Position numbers and translations under genes: made by a program | NCBI GenBank assembly: GCA_038380435.1 | Contig: JAWZYU010000028.1 | Location: 21,250,201-21,314,200, forward strand | Direction of reading: 5' to 3' | DNA from: Ryuthela nishihirai | Taxonomy: Eukaryota; Arthropoda; Arachnida; Araneae; Heptathelidae | Length of the DNA: 64,000 bases | Notes under the pieces: generated by a model | Database searches by the model: none | Told to the model about the DNA's origin: nothing | Seen by the model: only the letters and a program-made list of their open reading frames with translations | Shown: positions 44,381 to 53,943 of the stretch, piece after piece | Layout of the letters: each line of letters begins with the position of its first letter | Numbering within the stretch: the first letter of the stretch is position 1

Positions 44381-45237
44381 TTCGCGGCAGGAATTTTTTT
44401 AATAAAGTGGCGGAACTTTTGATAACGGATTAATTAACGAGGCTGTGGCAGTTTTGATAAGGTTTTTAATAAAGGAGAGGGATTTTTGATAAGAGGGTTT
44501 TTTAATGAGGGGTTGTCAAAAATTGGGACTGTAATTATTTTTGAGGATTGCATCAGCCATTCTGAGAGGGGATCACCTGAACGTTTCCACCGAAAGTTCA
44601 GTTGGACTTGGTAAATTTCAGATGAGGGTAGAAACCAAGGGACTTATTCGGGAGTTTGTGATCGGTGAGGGGGAGTTTAATAGAGGTGGGCGGAACTTTT
44701 GATAAGGGGATTTTTTGAATGAGGGGGAGTCAAAAAATGGATTAAAATAGAGTTGTTACTAAAGTATAGTATTCATGATGTACACTAGATGGCTCCAAGG
44801 GTTTTTAATAAAGGGGGGGGGGCGGAACTTTTGATAAGTGTTTTTTTTTTAATGAGGGGCAGATAACGGGTTAATTAGCGAGGTTTTGGCAGTTTTGATA
44901 AGGTTTTTAATAAAGGGGAAGGATTTTTTATAAGGGGGATTAAAAAATACAGGTGGGTCAACCATGGGGTCTTTAAAGAGGGGGGATTAAAAATAGAGGT
45001 GGGTCAACCAGGGGACAGTTTTGATAGGATTTTTAATAAAGGGGGAGGAATTTTTAATAAAGGAGGATGAATTTTTAATAAAGGGTTTTTTTTAATGAGG
45101 GGGTCAAAAATTGGGAATAATTTCAGTTAAAATAGAGGGCTCTTCTAAAGTATAGTACTCATAATATACACTAGATGGCGCCACAGTTTTTTTTTAAATA
45201 AAGGGGCGGAACTTTTGATAAAGGGTTTTTTAATAAG
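44380..45237 (+). repeat. Purine-skewed degenerate repeats next to the right inverted repeat
   Basis: Repeated phrases such as GGCGGAACTTTTGATAAGGG, TTTTTAATGAGGGG, AATAAAGGGGGAGG and GGGATTAAAAATACAGGTGGG recur irregularly. ACACTAGATGGCKCCA appears twice (44783 and 45168) about 385 bp apart. The strand is strongly G-over-C and no long frame exists. Confidence 0.7.
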
Positions 45238-45429
45238 GGGGGTTAAAAATACAGGTCAACCGGGTGTCTTTATGAATTATTAATTATGAGTTATTAATTA
45301 TTAATTAAAATGAGTTATTAATTATGAACATTATTAAGGGTGCATGGTCAATTACATAATGGGTGTGGTCTGTGACGTCATAGGGGGAGCACTGTGCAAA
45401 GGGGATCGCTGGACTGCATTGATACTACT
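45238..45429 (-). repeat. Right terminal inverted repeat of the 8.9-kb element
   Basis: Ends GGGATCGCTGGACTGCATTG plus ATACTACT directly before the GACCTG duplication. It carries ATGACGTCATAGGGGGAG where the left repeat reads TTACG/ATGGCGTAA variants. Confidence 0.88.
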
Positions 45430-45783
45430 GACCTGTTTTGAGTTCGATGATTTTCACGTGGTCTTGTCTTGGTAAATTTCTTGTATATAGCGGATCAATT
45501 TTTTCATTGACATCTGTGGTTATGAGTTTGTGGTGATCTCCGTGAAAAGTTGTTGGAGATTATTCATTACAGTTTCTGTTAACAACTCTTTATATTTATT
45601 ATAGTTGTAACGATTTTCCACTGTTGTAGAAACTTTGAGATTTCTTGTGAGTGAGTCAGCTCTCTCATTTCCAGGGAGTCCACTGTGATTTGGTACCCAC
45701 TGGAATGAGACAGAGATGTTGTCATACGTGATCGCAGAGCATCAGAATATCTCAGATGAAATTCTGATTACAACATTTGTGAG

Positions 45784-46202
45784 GTTCCATAAGTAGAGAC
45801 AGAAGAGAAGCTTTCTGTCTGTTATGACAACAGTTTTATTCCTTTCTTTGCAAAATTCCCCGCCTTGCCCACGGTCAGTAGGGGACACCGATGGGGCTCG
45901 GAAAGGACGCCGTCCGTCGGATGGGACGTTAAGCCGTGACCCCGTGTGCGGGAGAGACATACACTGTGCACGTTAAAGAACACGCTGGATGACGGTTCCT
46001 TAAGTAGAGACAGAAGAGAAGCTTTCTGTCTGTTATGACAACAGTTTTATTCCTTTCTTTGCAAAATTCCCCACCCTGCCCACGGTCAGTAGGGGACACC
46101 GATGGGGCTCGGAAAGGACGCCGTCCGTCGGATGGGACGTTAAGCCGTGGCCCCGTGTGCGGGAGAGACATACACTGTGCACATTAAAGAACACGCTGGA
46201 TG
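45784..46202 (+). repeat. Tandem duplication carrying a SINE-1 5' junction
   Basis: About 206 bp from GTTCCWTAAGTAGAGACAGA to CACGCTGGATGA occurs twice in tandem (45786-45991 and 45996-46202). It includes LINE-C sequence, the left target site TTATTCCTTTCTTT and the first part of the truncated SINE-1. The duplication therefore happened after the SINE inserted. Confidence 0.92.
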
Positions 46203-46353
46203 ACCTTGACGCGAGGCTACCATCTGTCTCCCAACAGCTGTTCCAGTGGTTCCCCTTCCCCAACCTTCTCTGAGCCCTCGGGGTCCATGTGACCTGGCCA
46301 TTTAGCCCATGGTGTGCAAAAAAGTGCCGCTCAGAGGTAAAACAACCCAACCC
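46061..46353 (+). mobile_element. SINE-1 copy, 5'-truncated, in LINE-C RNase H
   Basis: Flanked by ATTCCTTTCTTT (46049-46060 and 46354-46365). It starts at GCAAAATTCCCC, so the entire tRNA head is missing. Its first ~130 bp were duplicated upstream (45849-45991). Confidence 0.95.
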
Positions 46354-46590
46354 ATTCCTTTCTTTTCTTGTCTTTAATAGAGCCTGTTTCAAAGCAGCGA
46401 GTTCAGTTTCTGTAGAATTGGTACATTTAGTTAGTCTAAAGCAGAATCCGTAATTATCTTCTTTTTCGAAGAAGGTCTCAGCAACAGTTTTTTTCTTCTT
46501 TATTAAGAGATCCAGTTTTTCATAATGTGTTTCCAAATGTCTTTCTACTAGCTCTAGAAGGTCTTCTTGTATGTAACTCTGTTTTTTGCA

Positions 46591-46883
46591 GCAAAATTCC
46601 CCGCCCTGCCCACGGTCAGTAGGAGACACCGATGGGTTTGGAAAGGCCGCCGTCCGTCGGATGAGACGTTAAGCCGTGGCGCCGTGTGCGGGAGAGCCAT
46701 ACCCTATGCACGTTAAAGAACACGCTGGATGGCCTTGACGGGAAGCTACCATCTGTCTCCCAACAGCTGTTCCAGTGGGTCCTTTCTCCCAACCTTCTCT
46801 GAGCCGTCGGGGTCCATGTGACCTGGCCATTTAGCCCATGGTGTGCAAAAAAGTGCCGCTCAGAGGTAAAACAACCCAAACAA
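46591..46883 (+). mobile_element. SINE-1 copy, 5'-truncated at the same base
   Basis: Flanked by CTGTTTTTTGCA (46579-46590 and 46884-46895). It also begins at GCAAAATTCCCC although the target site is different. Confidence 0.95.
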
Positions 46884-47369
46884 CTGTTTTTTGCATGTTA
46901 TTCCCCTGATGTCTGCATTTATATTCCGGGTTTTCTATTATCCATGGTGAGGTTTTGGAGAGCCAATTAAATTTTCCTTTTAGTTTGATAATGTTTTTAA
47001 ACTGTGGGTATTTTCGCATATCTTCTACAATGTTTCCTGCTGTTTTTTTTTTCTGTGATTTTTGTGAAAAGTGGATGCTATTCATGTTTGGCTGTGATTT
47101 TTAGAAAATTCCTTTGAAGTTTGCTCTTGCAATCTGATTTTTATAGTCGGGATGCCATTCTCTGCTAGGAGTGATATATTCGAGCAGGTTGGAAGTTGTC
47201 CAGTGCAGAATCTTAAAATTTTGTAACTGTGTAGTTTCTAGTTGTTGTTTTTTTATAGTTTCTGAGGCATTGGATGTTAGATGAAGAGCATATTCCAGTT
47301 TTGGACGTAACATTGTTTTATATAGGTATAGCAGACATTGTGGTTTACAACCCCATGAAGTTCTATTAA

Positions 47370-47894
47370 CCCTTTCAGGACCATAAGGTTTCTAAGAGTA
47401 AATATTAGTATGTAACTGTTTATTTTAGTTTGTTTAGACGAAAAATAAATAAAAATCATAAGAAAAATTCATAACAATGTGTAGTTTTTTGGAATTTTAT
47501 GGGAAATATTTTTCCCAATGGTATAAAGGTAACACAAATTATAGTTAGGCTTATTATGCAATGTCTTTTATTTATTGGTTTATTAGAACAAAATGTTAAC
47601 TAAAATAATACAAAATTATGAAATAAAATTACTATACAAAATGATGTGCTAATTATGATATTCTGCGAAGCAATTTCTTTTGGTAGTGAGGCAAAGATGG
47701 ACATTGCACATAGTACATGTATTATGCGTCCTGACAGTTCTGTTTTTGTTTTCTAAACGTTCCCGTTTACGTAATTGCGTTCGGCATACGTTCTATTTTG
47801 ACATTCTGTATAAAAAATGCAGATAAGGTTATAATTAAATACGACAATCACCAATTTTAAAATGGGAAAAATGTTTCCCTTAGTCGAGAAAGGG
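47370..47894. mobile_element. piggyBac-like MITE in LINE-C RT
   Basis: Termini CCCTTTCAGGACC and TCGAGAAAGGG (complement CCCTTTCTCGA) lie between TTAA sites (47366-47369 and 47895-47898). TTAA target duplication is specific to piggyBac-type elements. It is 525 bp with no transposase and separates LINE-C sequence CLNRTSWGCKPQCLLYLYKT from its upstream part. Confidence 0.88.
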
Positions 47895-48298
47895 TTAAGG
47901 CATCTGCGTCGTTGCAAACGGATATTTCTTGCTTATACAACGTTTGAGTAGTGATCAGTCCAATTTAATCATTTGCTTATCGTTAGTCCTAAAGTTTTAC
48001 GTAAAGATACTTGTTGAATAAGTTGATCTTGAATTTTTATTTTTAGGGTGTTTCTCTTCCTTTTTTGATGATTGGCATTAACACTGTTTTTTCTTTTGAG
48101 AATTTGATATGCCATTTTGTTAAGAAAGTTTGGGTGTTATTTACGGCGTGCTTTAGTTTTTCTTCAAGTTTATGGTACAAGGGGTTGCTGCCCCAAATAA
48201 CTGTATCATCTGCATAAATTGAATATCTTGTAGAATGACGTCTGGTAGGTCATATAGGTAAATATCGAATAACGTCGGAGAAATAATGCTGCTCTGAA

Positions 48299-48602
48299 AT
48301 ATCTCCGCAAAAATTCCCCGCCCTGCCCACGGTCAGTAGGGGACACCGATGGGCTTGATAAAGGCCGCCGTCCGTCGGATGGGACGTTAAGCCGTGTCCC
48401 CGTGTGCGGGAGAGCCATACCCTGTGCACGTTAAAGAACACGCTGGATGGCCTTGACGGGAGGCTACCATCTGTCTCCCAACAGCTGTTCCAGTGGGTCC
48501 ACTCCCCCAACCTTCTCTGAGCCTTCGGGGGCCTTGTGGCCTGGCCATTTAGCCCATTGTATGCAAAAAAGTGCCGCTCAGAGGTAAAACAATCCAATTC
48601 AA
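48299..48602 (+). mobile_element. SINE-1 copy, 5'-truncated, in LINE-C RT
   Basis: Flanked by GCTGCTCTGAA (48288-48298) and GCTGCCCTGAA (48603-48613), one mismatch. It begins at ATCTCCGCAAAAATTCC, about ten bases upstream of the truncation point of the two copies near 46 kb. Confidence 0.93.
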
Positions 48603-49058
48603 GCTGCCCTGAATAATACCTTTTCTCAGATGTTTCAGTGATGAAAGTGAATTGCCTAGTTTGATTTGTATTATCTTGTTTTTGATCATTGTTTTCAGGG
48701 CGTTTTGCATATTGCCATGTGATCCAATTTCTTTTATTTTGTAAAGTAGGCCATCCTGCCATACTTCATCGAAGGCCTTTTAGAGATCAAGGAAAATTAC
48801 CGCAGTAGGTGCATTATATGTGAGTGTATGTTAAAGGTCCGTGAAAAGATCAGTTAAATTGTCTAGTGTGCTCCTGGCTGTCCTGAATCCAGTAGAAAAT
48901 CCACTTAAAATGTTCTTATTTTCTAAGTACCAGTTCAGCCTGAGCTTGATTAATTTTTCATATACAGTGGTAAATGGACTCCCGTACAACGCAGTGGACT
49001 CCCGTACAACGCAGGGGATACATTCCGCGTTATAGGAAATCGCGTTGTACGGGACATG

Positions 49059-49443
49059 GGTTGGGTTGTTTTACCTCTGAGCGGCACTTTTTTGCACACC
49101 ATGGGCTAAATGGCCAGGTCACATGGACCCCGAAGGCTCAGAGAAGGTTGGGGGAGGGGACCCACTGGAACAGCTGTTGGGAGACAGATGGTAGCCTCCC
49201 GTCACGGCCATCCAGCGTGTTCTTTAACGTGCACAGGGTATGGCTCTCCCGCACACGGGGCCACGGCTTAACGTCCCATCCGACGGACGGCGGCCTTTCC
49301 AAGCCCATCGGTGTCCCCTACTGACCGTGGGCAGGGCGGGAAATTTTGCGGAGATAAATCTCAACGCTAACCCAGCTGGGACTCGAACCTGGGAACTACA
49401 GATTACGAGCCTGGCGCGCTACCGACTGAGCCACCCCCGCCCC
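49059..49443 (-). mobile_element. SINE-1 copy, full length
   Basis: Flanked by TACGGGACATG (49048-49058 and 49444-49454), inside the Tigger-like element. Confidence 0.96.
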
Positions 49444-49496
49444 TACGGGACATGCATTATCAGACGAAAATATGGGAATTGTCTATCCCCATATTT

Positions 49497-49586
49497 TCAA
49501 TCTAAAAATGATCTGGAAAAAGAATTGTTTTTAAATAACGATAACGATAAAGACGAAACTATTGACTCTTCAAGCGATGAATCTGT
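49497..49586 (+). pseudogene. Possible acidic transposase tail of the Tigger-like element
   Basis: The plus strand reads KNDLEKELFLNNDNDKDETI and DSSSDES before the FB-1 insertion. An acidic, serine-rich end is usual for pogo/Tigger transposases and the position inside the element fits, but without the DDE core this is only suggestive. Confidence 0.4.
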
Positions 49587-49587
49587 A

Positions 49588-49793
49588 CAGTCGCTCAAAA
49601 AAGTATCCGAACACTATGGTTGATTACAGATTTCAGAAAAAATATTTGGCAACGAACAATTAGTGATCTGGCAACTTCGTGTCACGTGACACGAAGTTGC
49701 CAGATCACTAATTTCTAAAAAAAATCGTTGCCAGATACTTTTTCTGAATTCTGTAATCGACCATAGTGTTCGGATACTTTTTTTGAGCGACTG
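49588..49793. repeat. FB-1 simple foldback
   Basis: Starts CAGTCGCTCAAAAAAGTATC and ends TTTGAGCGACTG with TA on both sides (49586-49587 and 49794-49795). The arms meet at GTGTCACGTGACAC. The right arm contains a TTTTTTTAGAAATTAG segment missing from the left. Confidence 0.93.
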
Positions 49794-50164
49794 TACAACC
49801 AATGTTAACAAGATGGCATCGTTGGAACTTATTTCTTGATACTTCCGATAGTGAATGAATGTTAAATAGTGAAGTACATATTTTTATTTTTATTAAAAGT
49901 TGAATAAAAATATTTTCCTCTTAATCTTTAAATGTGCATAATATTTTTTGATAAACCTTTACATCTTTTAAAGCTGTCAGCTTCACTGTGCATATATAAA
50001 CAACAGGTAAATGTATACATTTGCTTTTCTAAACAAAAAATCAAAAACTATGTCAGAATGTTAAATTTATCTTACGCGTAATACGGGACTGTTTATCGCG
50101 CTGAAAACCTGACTAACATCTTTGCGAAACATCTTTATTAGGAGGAAGAAGATAAATATAGCTC

Positions 50165-50371
50165 TAAATAAATAAAATAAATACCCCCTCAAGCAGCTGC
50201 TTGCCACAGAGGTCTGACAGGAGCCTGTCAGTTTATATGCCACAGTAGACGGTTTGAGAGGATGGTAGGACCTCAGCAGAAAAACGACACATACATCCAT
50301 GTCTTACCCGGGGCTCGAACCCAGAGTCCTTTAGATCAGTAGCCAAGCGCGCTAACCACTCGGCCATGGGA
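50165..50371 (-). mobile_element. SINE-2 copy with tRNA-like head
   Basis: The minus strand carries TGGCCGAGTGGTTAGCGCGC, a B box region GGTTCGAGCCCCGGGTAAG and the complete body ending CAGCTGCTTGAGGGGGTATT. Confidence 0.92.
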
Positions 50372-50453
50372 CGGCTGAACAAGATCAAAATATCATATGG
50401 AGCAATTTTTTCGTCGCGTTATAGGGGAGCGCGTTATACTGGAATCCACTGTA

Positions 50454-52330
50454 TTTTGAGAAGAGAGGAGCTTAAAGTTTTTGCGCAGTAAGCATCTAGG
50501 CTCGTGGTTTGATTTTTTTTATATTAGAATTGTACATGCAAGATTCCATTCCTGAGGTGCTGAGTTCTGTACCCATAAGTTGTTAAACATTTCTAACAAT
50601 ATTAGCTGGGGGGGGGGGGGTTGGAAGATTTTTGATGTAATTGTATGCAATTACATCTGGGCCTGGCGTGGATTTTCTTAGATTATTTTAATGCATATGA
50701 CATTTCTGTGAGCATGAACATTGAATTTATAGGAATATTCGTATTGCTCTCTGTTTGTGTGTTTTTCTCCAGTGCTTATATGATATTTCGATCTTGTTCA
50801 GAGCTATCTTTTTCCTCCGGATAAAGATGTTTCGCAAGATGTTAGTCGGGTTTTCAGGAGTGATGGATTGTGTCAGATATCTTTTGCGAATCATGAAGAG
50901 GTGAAATTGCTTTTGTTAGACCCTTGAAAGTATTTCATACCTTAGAGGTAGAAGTAAACGTCTGCAAAAAGTTTGCTAGCTTTTTTTTTGTATCCTGGCA
51001 CTGGTGATTTTTGCGTCCAAAATATGGAAGAAGTTTCGTGATCTTCTGGCTTTCTTTTCTTTCCTTCTTCTTAGTGCAAGTAGCTTTTTCTTTTCAATTG
51101 GATTAGTGATGAGACATGTTTTTATTTGGAATTTAGATGTAGTGTCTGTACAGTTTATTATTATGTTATGTGTGAATTCTTGATAGTTGAGTGGTATATG
51201 CTCTTCTTGCCTGTTCCGAAGTTCTGAGTATTTTCTCTAGTTCGTAGTTGTTATACTTCTTTTAAAGTGTTCCTCGAACTTAGTGGTGGGCAGGGTAATC
51301 ACTATGGGGAAGTGATTATTTCCCATAGTGCCAGGCAAAGTCTTCCATGTGAAAGGGACGCAAAATTGACATTCACACAGTATGAGATCTATTGCAGACT
51401 CTCTTTTTTCCATAATGACGAAAAGTAGGAGATAAATCATTTAGAATAGACAGATTGTCATTTTCGATTAGCTGTTCCATGGCCTCGCCTCTGCTATCTA
51501 TTTTATGAGACCTACACATGGGTTGGGTTGTTTTACCTCTGAGCGGCACTTTTTTGCACACCATGGGCTAAATGGCCAGGTCACATGGACCCCGAAGGCT
51601 CAGAGAAGGCTGGGGGAGGGGACCCACTGGAACAGCTGTTGGGAGACAGATGGTAGCCTCCCGTCAAGGCCTTCCAGCGTGTTCTTTAACGTGCACAGGG
51701 TATAGCTCTCCCGCACACGGAGCCACGGCTTAACGTCCCATCCGACGGATGGCGGCCTTTCCAAGCCCATCGGTGTCCCCTACTGACCGTGGGCAGGGAG
51801 GGGAATTTTGCGGAGATAAATCTCAACGCTGACCCAGCTAGGACTCGAACCTGGGAACTACAGATTACGAGCCTAGCGCGCTGCCGACTGAGCCCCCCCC
51901 CCCCCTACCTACACATGGGACTGTGGGCGTTGAAGTCCCCACAAATAAGGTGAGGTTTAGGACATTGGTCTAGCATGTCTTGAAATTTGTCTAAAGGGAT
52001 ATTATTCCCTGGATTGTATAGATTAATTGATGAGACTTGATGTTGTCTGATTTTTAATTTTATAGCTTGAACTTCAAAAAGATCATGTTGGTATTGGAGA
52101 GGAATTTCCATCTGAGGTAGCTCCTGGTGTATGAGTGTGGCGATTCCTCTAGTTTTATTACTGTTATTTTTTTGGGTACGTTACATAAGGTGAATTTTTT
52201 ATAGGTGTTGTAGCCTTGTTTTTTGTAGGGTGATTATACCGACGTTGTAGTTGTTGCAGATTTGCTTAAATATGTTCTTCTTGGGTGTTAGTGTTCTATT
52301 GTAGTAGATGACTTCCTTCTGCTCTATTTT
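50454..52330 (-). pseudogene. LINE-C endonuclease and linker region
   Basis: On the minus strand 52111-51908 reads IKLKIRQHQVSSINLYNPGN and then DQCPKPHLICGDFNAHSPM; GDFNAH is the catalytic APE-endonuclease box. After the SINE-1 insertion it continues with IDSRGEAMEQLIENDNLSIL (51500-51440) and a decayed version of the SDH block, then a linker to about 50454, where the Tigger-like element interrupts. The endonuclease nicks target DNA in I/Jockey LINEs. Stops are frequent, especially between 51230 and 50460. Confidence 0.8.
51523..51907 (-). mobile_element. SINE-1 copy in the LINE-C endonuclease
   Basis: Flanked by ACCTACACATGGG (from 51510 and from 51907; the last GG overlaps the SINE tail). 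The 5' leader has become a C-run on the plus strand (51892-51905). Confidence 0.93.
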
Positions 52331-52552
52331 CCATCATCTGATTCTTCGGTGATTCTTTATTATATCAATGATAGTTTCAATTTCTTTTTATTTGCTAGTT
52401 TGTTGTTGAGTAATGCTTTGATAATAGATATGAGCAATATGTTCAGGATGTGGTTTTTTCTGCGTTTTTGAATTCCGCCATTTTTTTTTATCAATGTAAT
52501 GTCTTCTTCTCTAGTTCGGTTTTATTTTGTGTTACAATCAGTTTTTTGATTT

Positions 52553-53638
52553 CTAGGTGTTTTTATCTGAGATTCTTTTTTGTTTCCCTTCATTCTGTCT
52601 GTCTTCTTGGATTTTAGCTGAGAAATCTTCCCTATTTTTATTTTCTTGTCTTCTATATTGGAAGGTTTCATTATCATAAGCTCTCAGACTTCTTATCTGT
52701 GTATAAGGTCTATTTTGAGATCTCCTATGATTATATTCCTGCAGCGTAATACAGACTGTGTCTTGAAGTATGTAACCTTTCTTTTGCAGTTGGGCATCTT
52801 GCTGAAGACAGTGTAAAGATTGGTTGATAGGATTCTTTTCTCTGTGATTCTTGTGTCTCCAGGATTGCTCATCTTCTATTCGATCTTTTCTGTATCCTGA
52901 CGACCAGAGTACGTTTTCTGCTATCGTAATTTTTTGGTTCTGCAGGCAATATTTTTTGTAGCATCTGGCCCAAGAGGCTAGATGTTCTCCTTGGCGGTTA
53001 GGACAGCAAAGTTTGGTAGCTTTGCATAATATTTCTGAATGACCCTTCCCGCATCTTTTGCATCGAATTTTCGCTCTATAGGTTACAGCGCATGCCCAAA
53101 ACGGAAACATTTTGAACAGATGGTGAGAGGTGGTGTGTATTCTATTACCTTGTATCTTGCCAAATTTATGTATACGAACTTGGGGGGTATTTCGCTGCTG
53201 AAACTGAGGACCACTTTTTCAGCTGGGACACCTTCTTGATCTTCTGAGGTTGGGAGGAAATGTAACATGGAGGAAAATGTAATTCTCCGACATTTCATGA
53301 AGCTTGGTTCTCTAATAGCTTTGTTGATGTAATCCTCAGGGAGTTTAGGGTTGATTCCTCGTATGAGGCCGAAAGCTTTAGTTATTTTGTTTGTAATTCT
53401 TGTTATTACTTCATGACCCAGTATTCTTTAGCACGTTGTAGAATCTCAATATGTAATGTGAGATTTGCACTTGTGATTTTGTACTATTTTTTTTTTGGTA
53501 TTTCTGAGTTATTAGGATGGCAGAAAACTTGAATGTGTGCATTTTGTATTTACTCCTGGTGGTAGTATCATCATAGTTTGAAGTTAAGGCTTCAAAATTC
53601 ACCTCCGTTGAGATATCTTTTGTTTTTTTTCTGCCCAT
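52553..53638 (-). pseudogene. LINE-C ORF1, gag-like with CCHC knuckles
   Basis: The start at 53638 gives MGRKKTKDISTEVNFEAL with a basic N-terminus. A middle segment (53298-53100) reads VPAEKVVLSFSSEIPPKFVY and LTICSKCFRFGHAL. Following blocks give CKRCGKGHSEILC and CCPNRQGEHLASWARCYKKY, so three cysteine/histidine knuckles (C-x2-C-x4-H-x4-C type) follow one another. The tail is basic and glutamine-rich (NRREDFSAKIQEDRQNEGK region). This is the nucleic-acid chaperone protein of I/Jockey-type LINEs. At least two frameshifts (near 53400 and 53095) split it. It lies 5' of ORF2 as expected. Confidence 0.85.
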
Positions 53639-53943
53639 TCCTAGTTTTATTGATTTTTTTCGTAATTACCATTCTGTGCTTTGATTTTATGAAGAGAGCA
53701 CAAAAGCTACTAATTTCACGTTGTAGTGGGTGAAATGAGACTATGGTTCATAAGTCTGCAGTGTCAGGAGTGTTCAGCTGTGAAAGGCAGAAAAGATCCT
53801 TAATCGACGTGACGTACAAAGTTTCCGGTCTGCAAGTTTGTCTGCTGACCATACACCTGCTCTCCCGAGGACGTAAGTTCAAGGTCATTCTGACTCTTAC
53901 TCCACTGGTGGTGTGCTGGCTGGGCAGAACAAAGCTTTAACGT

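Larger units (their letters stand above)
36511..45429. mobile_element. 8.9-kb Maverick/Polinton-like insertion in LINE-C
   Basis: The terminal inverted repeats start AATAGTATCAATGCAGTCCA (left) and, as complement of the right, AGTAGTATCAATGCAGTCCA. Both continue GCGATCCC, with A/T-rich AATTAATAACTCATAATTAA inside, to about 36742 and 45238. The flank is the 6-bp direct repeat GACCTG (36505-36510 and 45430-45435). Excision with one GACCTG restores the LINE-C frame (ELKTG-HCRLND). Six-bp duplication and AG-starting TIRs of some 200 bp fit Mavericks/Polintons. No polymerase B, integrase, ATPase or capsid gene is visible. The interior holds LINE-B, one arm of the inverted duplication and an unassigned 43.0-45.2 kb region, so the family is an inference from ends only. 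Confidence 0.75.
45436..46578 (-). pseudogene. LINE-C RNase H region
   Basis: The minus strand reads EKEDNYGFCFRLTKCTNSTE and TELAALKQALLKTRKERN (46370-46480), the RNase H block around the catalytic Glu. After two SINE-derived segments it continues with a VITDRKLLFCLYL-like strand and SVSFQWVPNHSGLPGNERAD (45660-45710), the third RNase H block including the final catalytic Asp. It then runs to ELKTG at 45436, where the 8.9-kb element interrupts it. The domain removes RNA from the cDNA hybrid in I-type LINEs; here it is fragmented. Confidence 0.85.
46896..48963 (-). pseudogene. LINE-C reverse transcriptase region
   Basis: The minus strand reads LIKLRLNWYLENKNILSGFS, then RTARSTLDNLTDL and a FLDL-KAFDEVW-like block with the first catalytic Asp (48780-48960). 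After the truncated SINE it gives ISPTLFDIYLYDLPD and IYADDTVIWGSN (about 48200-48225), an intact YADD box. Downstream of the piggyBac-like MITE it gives CLNRTSWGCKPQCLLYLYKT and MLRPKLEYALHLTSNASE (47260-47365). These are the ordered palm and thumb blocks of I/Jockey RTs. Frameshifts lie between blocks, so no full protein is encoded, though the active-site box itself is unmutated. Confidence 0.85.
48965..50451 (+). mobile_element. Tigger/pogo-like element in LINE-C RT
   Basis: Ends CAGTGGTAAATGGACTCCCG plus TACAACGC, and the complement of the right, CAGTGGATTCCAGTATAACG. TA flanks both sides (48963-48964 and 50452-50453). Excision with one TA restores LINE-C in frame (PLFSK-YEKLIKLRLN). It contains a SINE-1, an FB-1 foldback and a SINE-2. 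CGCGTTGTACGGGAC/CGCGTTATAGGGGAGCGCG subterminal repeats are present. Confidence 0.88.
36205..53638 (-). pseudogene. LINE-C: two-ORF I/Jockey-type LINE dispersed by nested insertions
   Basis: Minus-strand blocks run from ORF1 (53638 down to 52553) through an APE-type endonuclease (about 52330-51000), RT (about 50460-46900), RNase H (46578-45500) and a C-terminal CCHC-like segment (36504-36205). The pieces are separated by a SINE (51521-51907), a Tigger-like element (48965-50451), a SINE (48299-48602), a piggyBac-like MITE (47370-47894), two SINEs near 46 kb, a local duplication and an 8.9-kb Maverick-like element (36511-45429). Subtracting these leaves roughly 5 kb, the normal size of an I-type LINE. 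At several junctions excision restores the frame. RNase H plus a CCHC ORF1 favours the I or R1/Jockey group. Independent stops and frameshifts show it is dead. Confidence 0.85.

Noticed and set aside
36511..45429. A complete virus-like Maverick with replication and capsid genes
   Set aside because: No frame with such similarity is visible; only TIRs and target duplication support the family.
49240..49623. A 127-codon fusion gene spanning SINE-1, the acidic tail and FB-1
   Set aside because: Three adjacent repeats happen to share an open frame; the junctions are insertion boundaries with target duplications.
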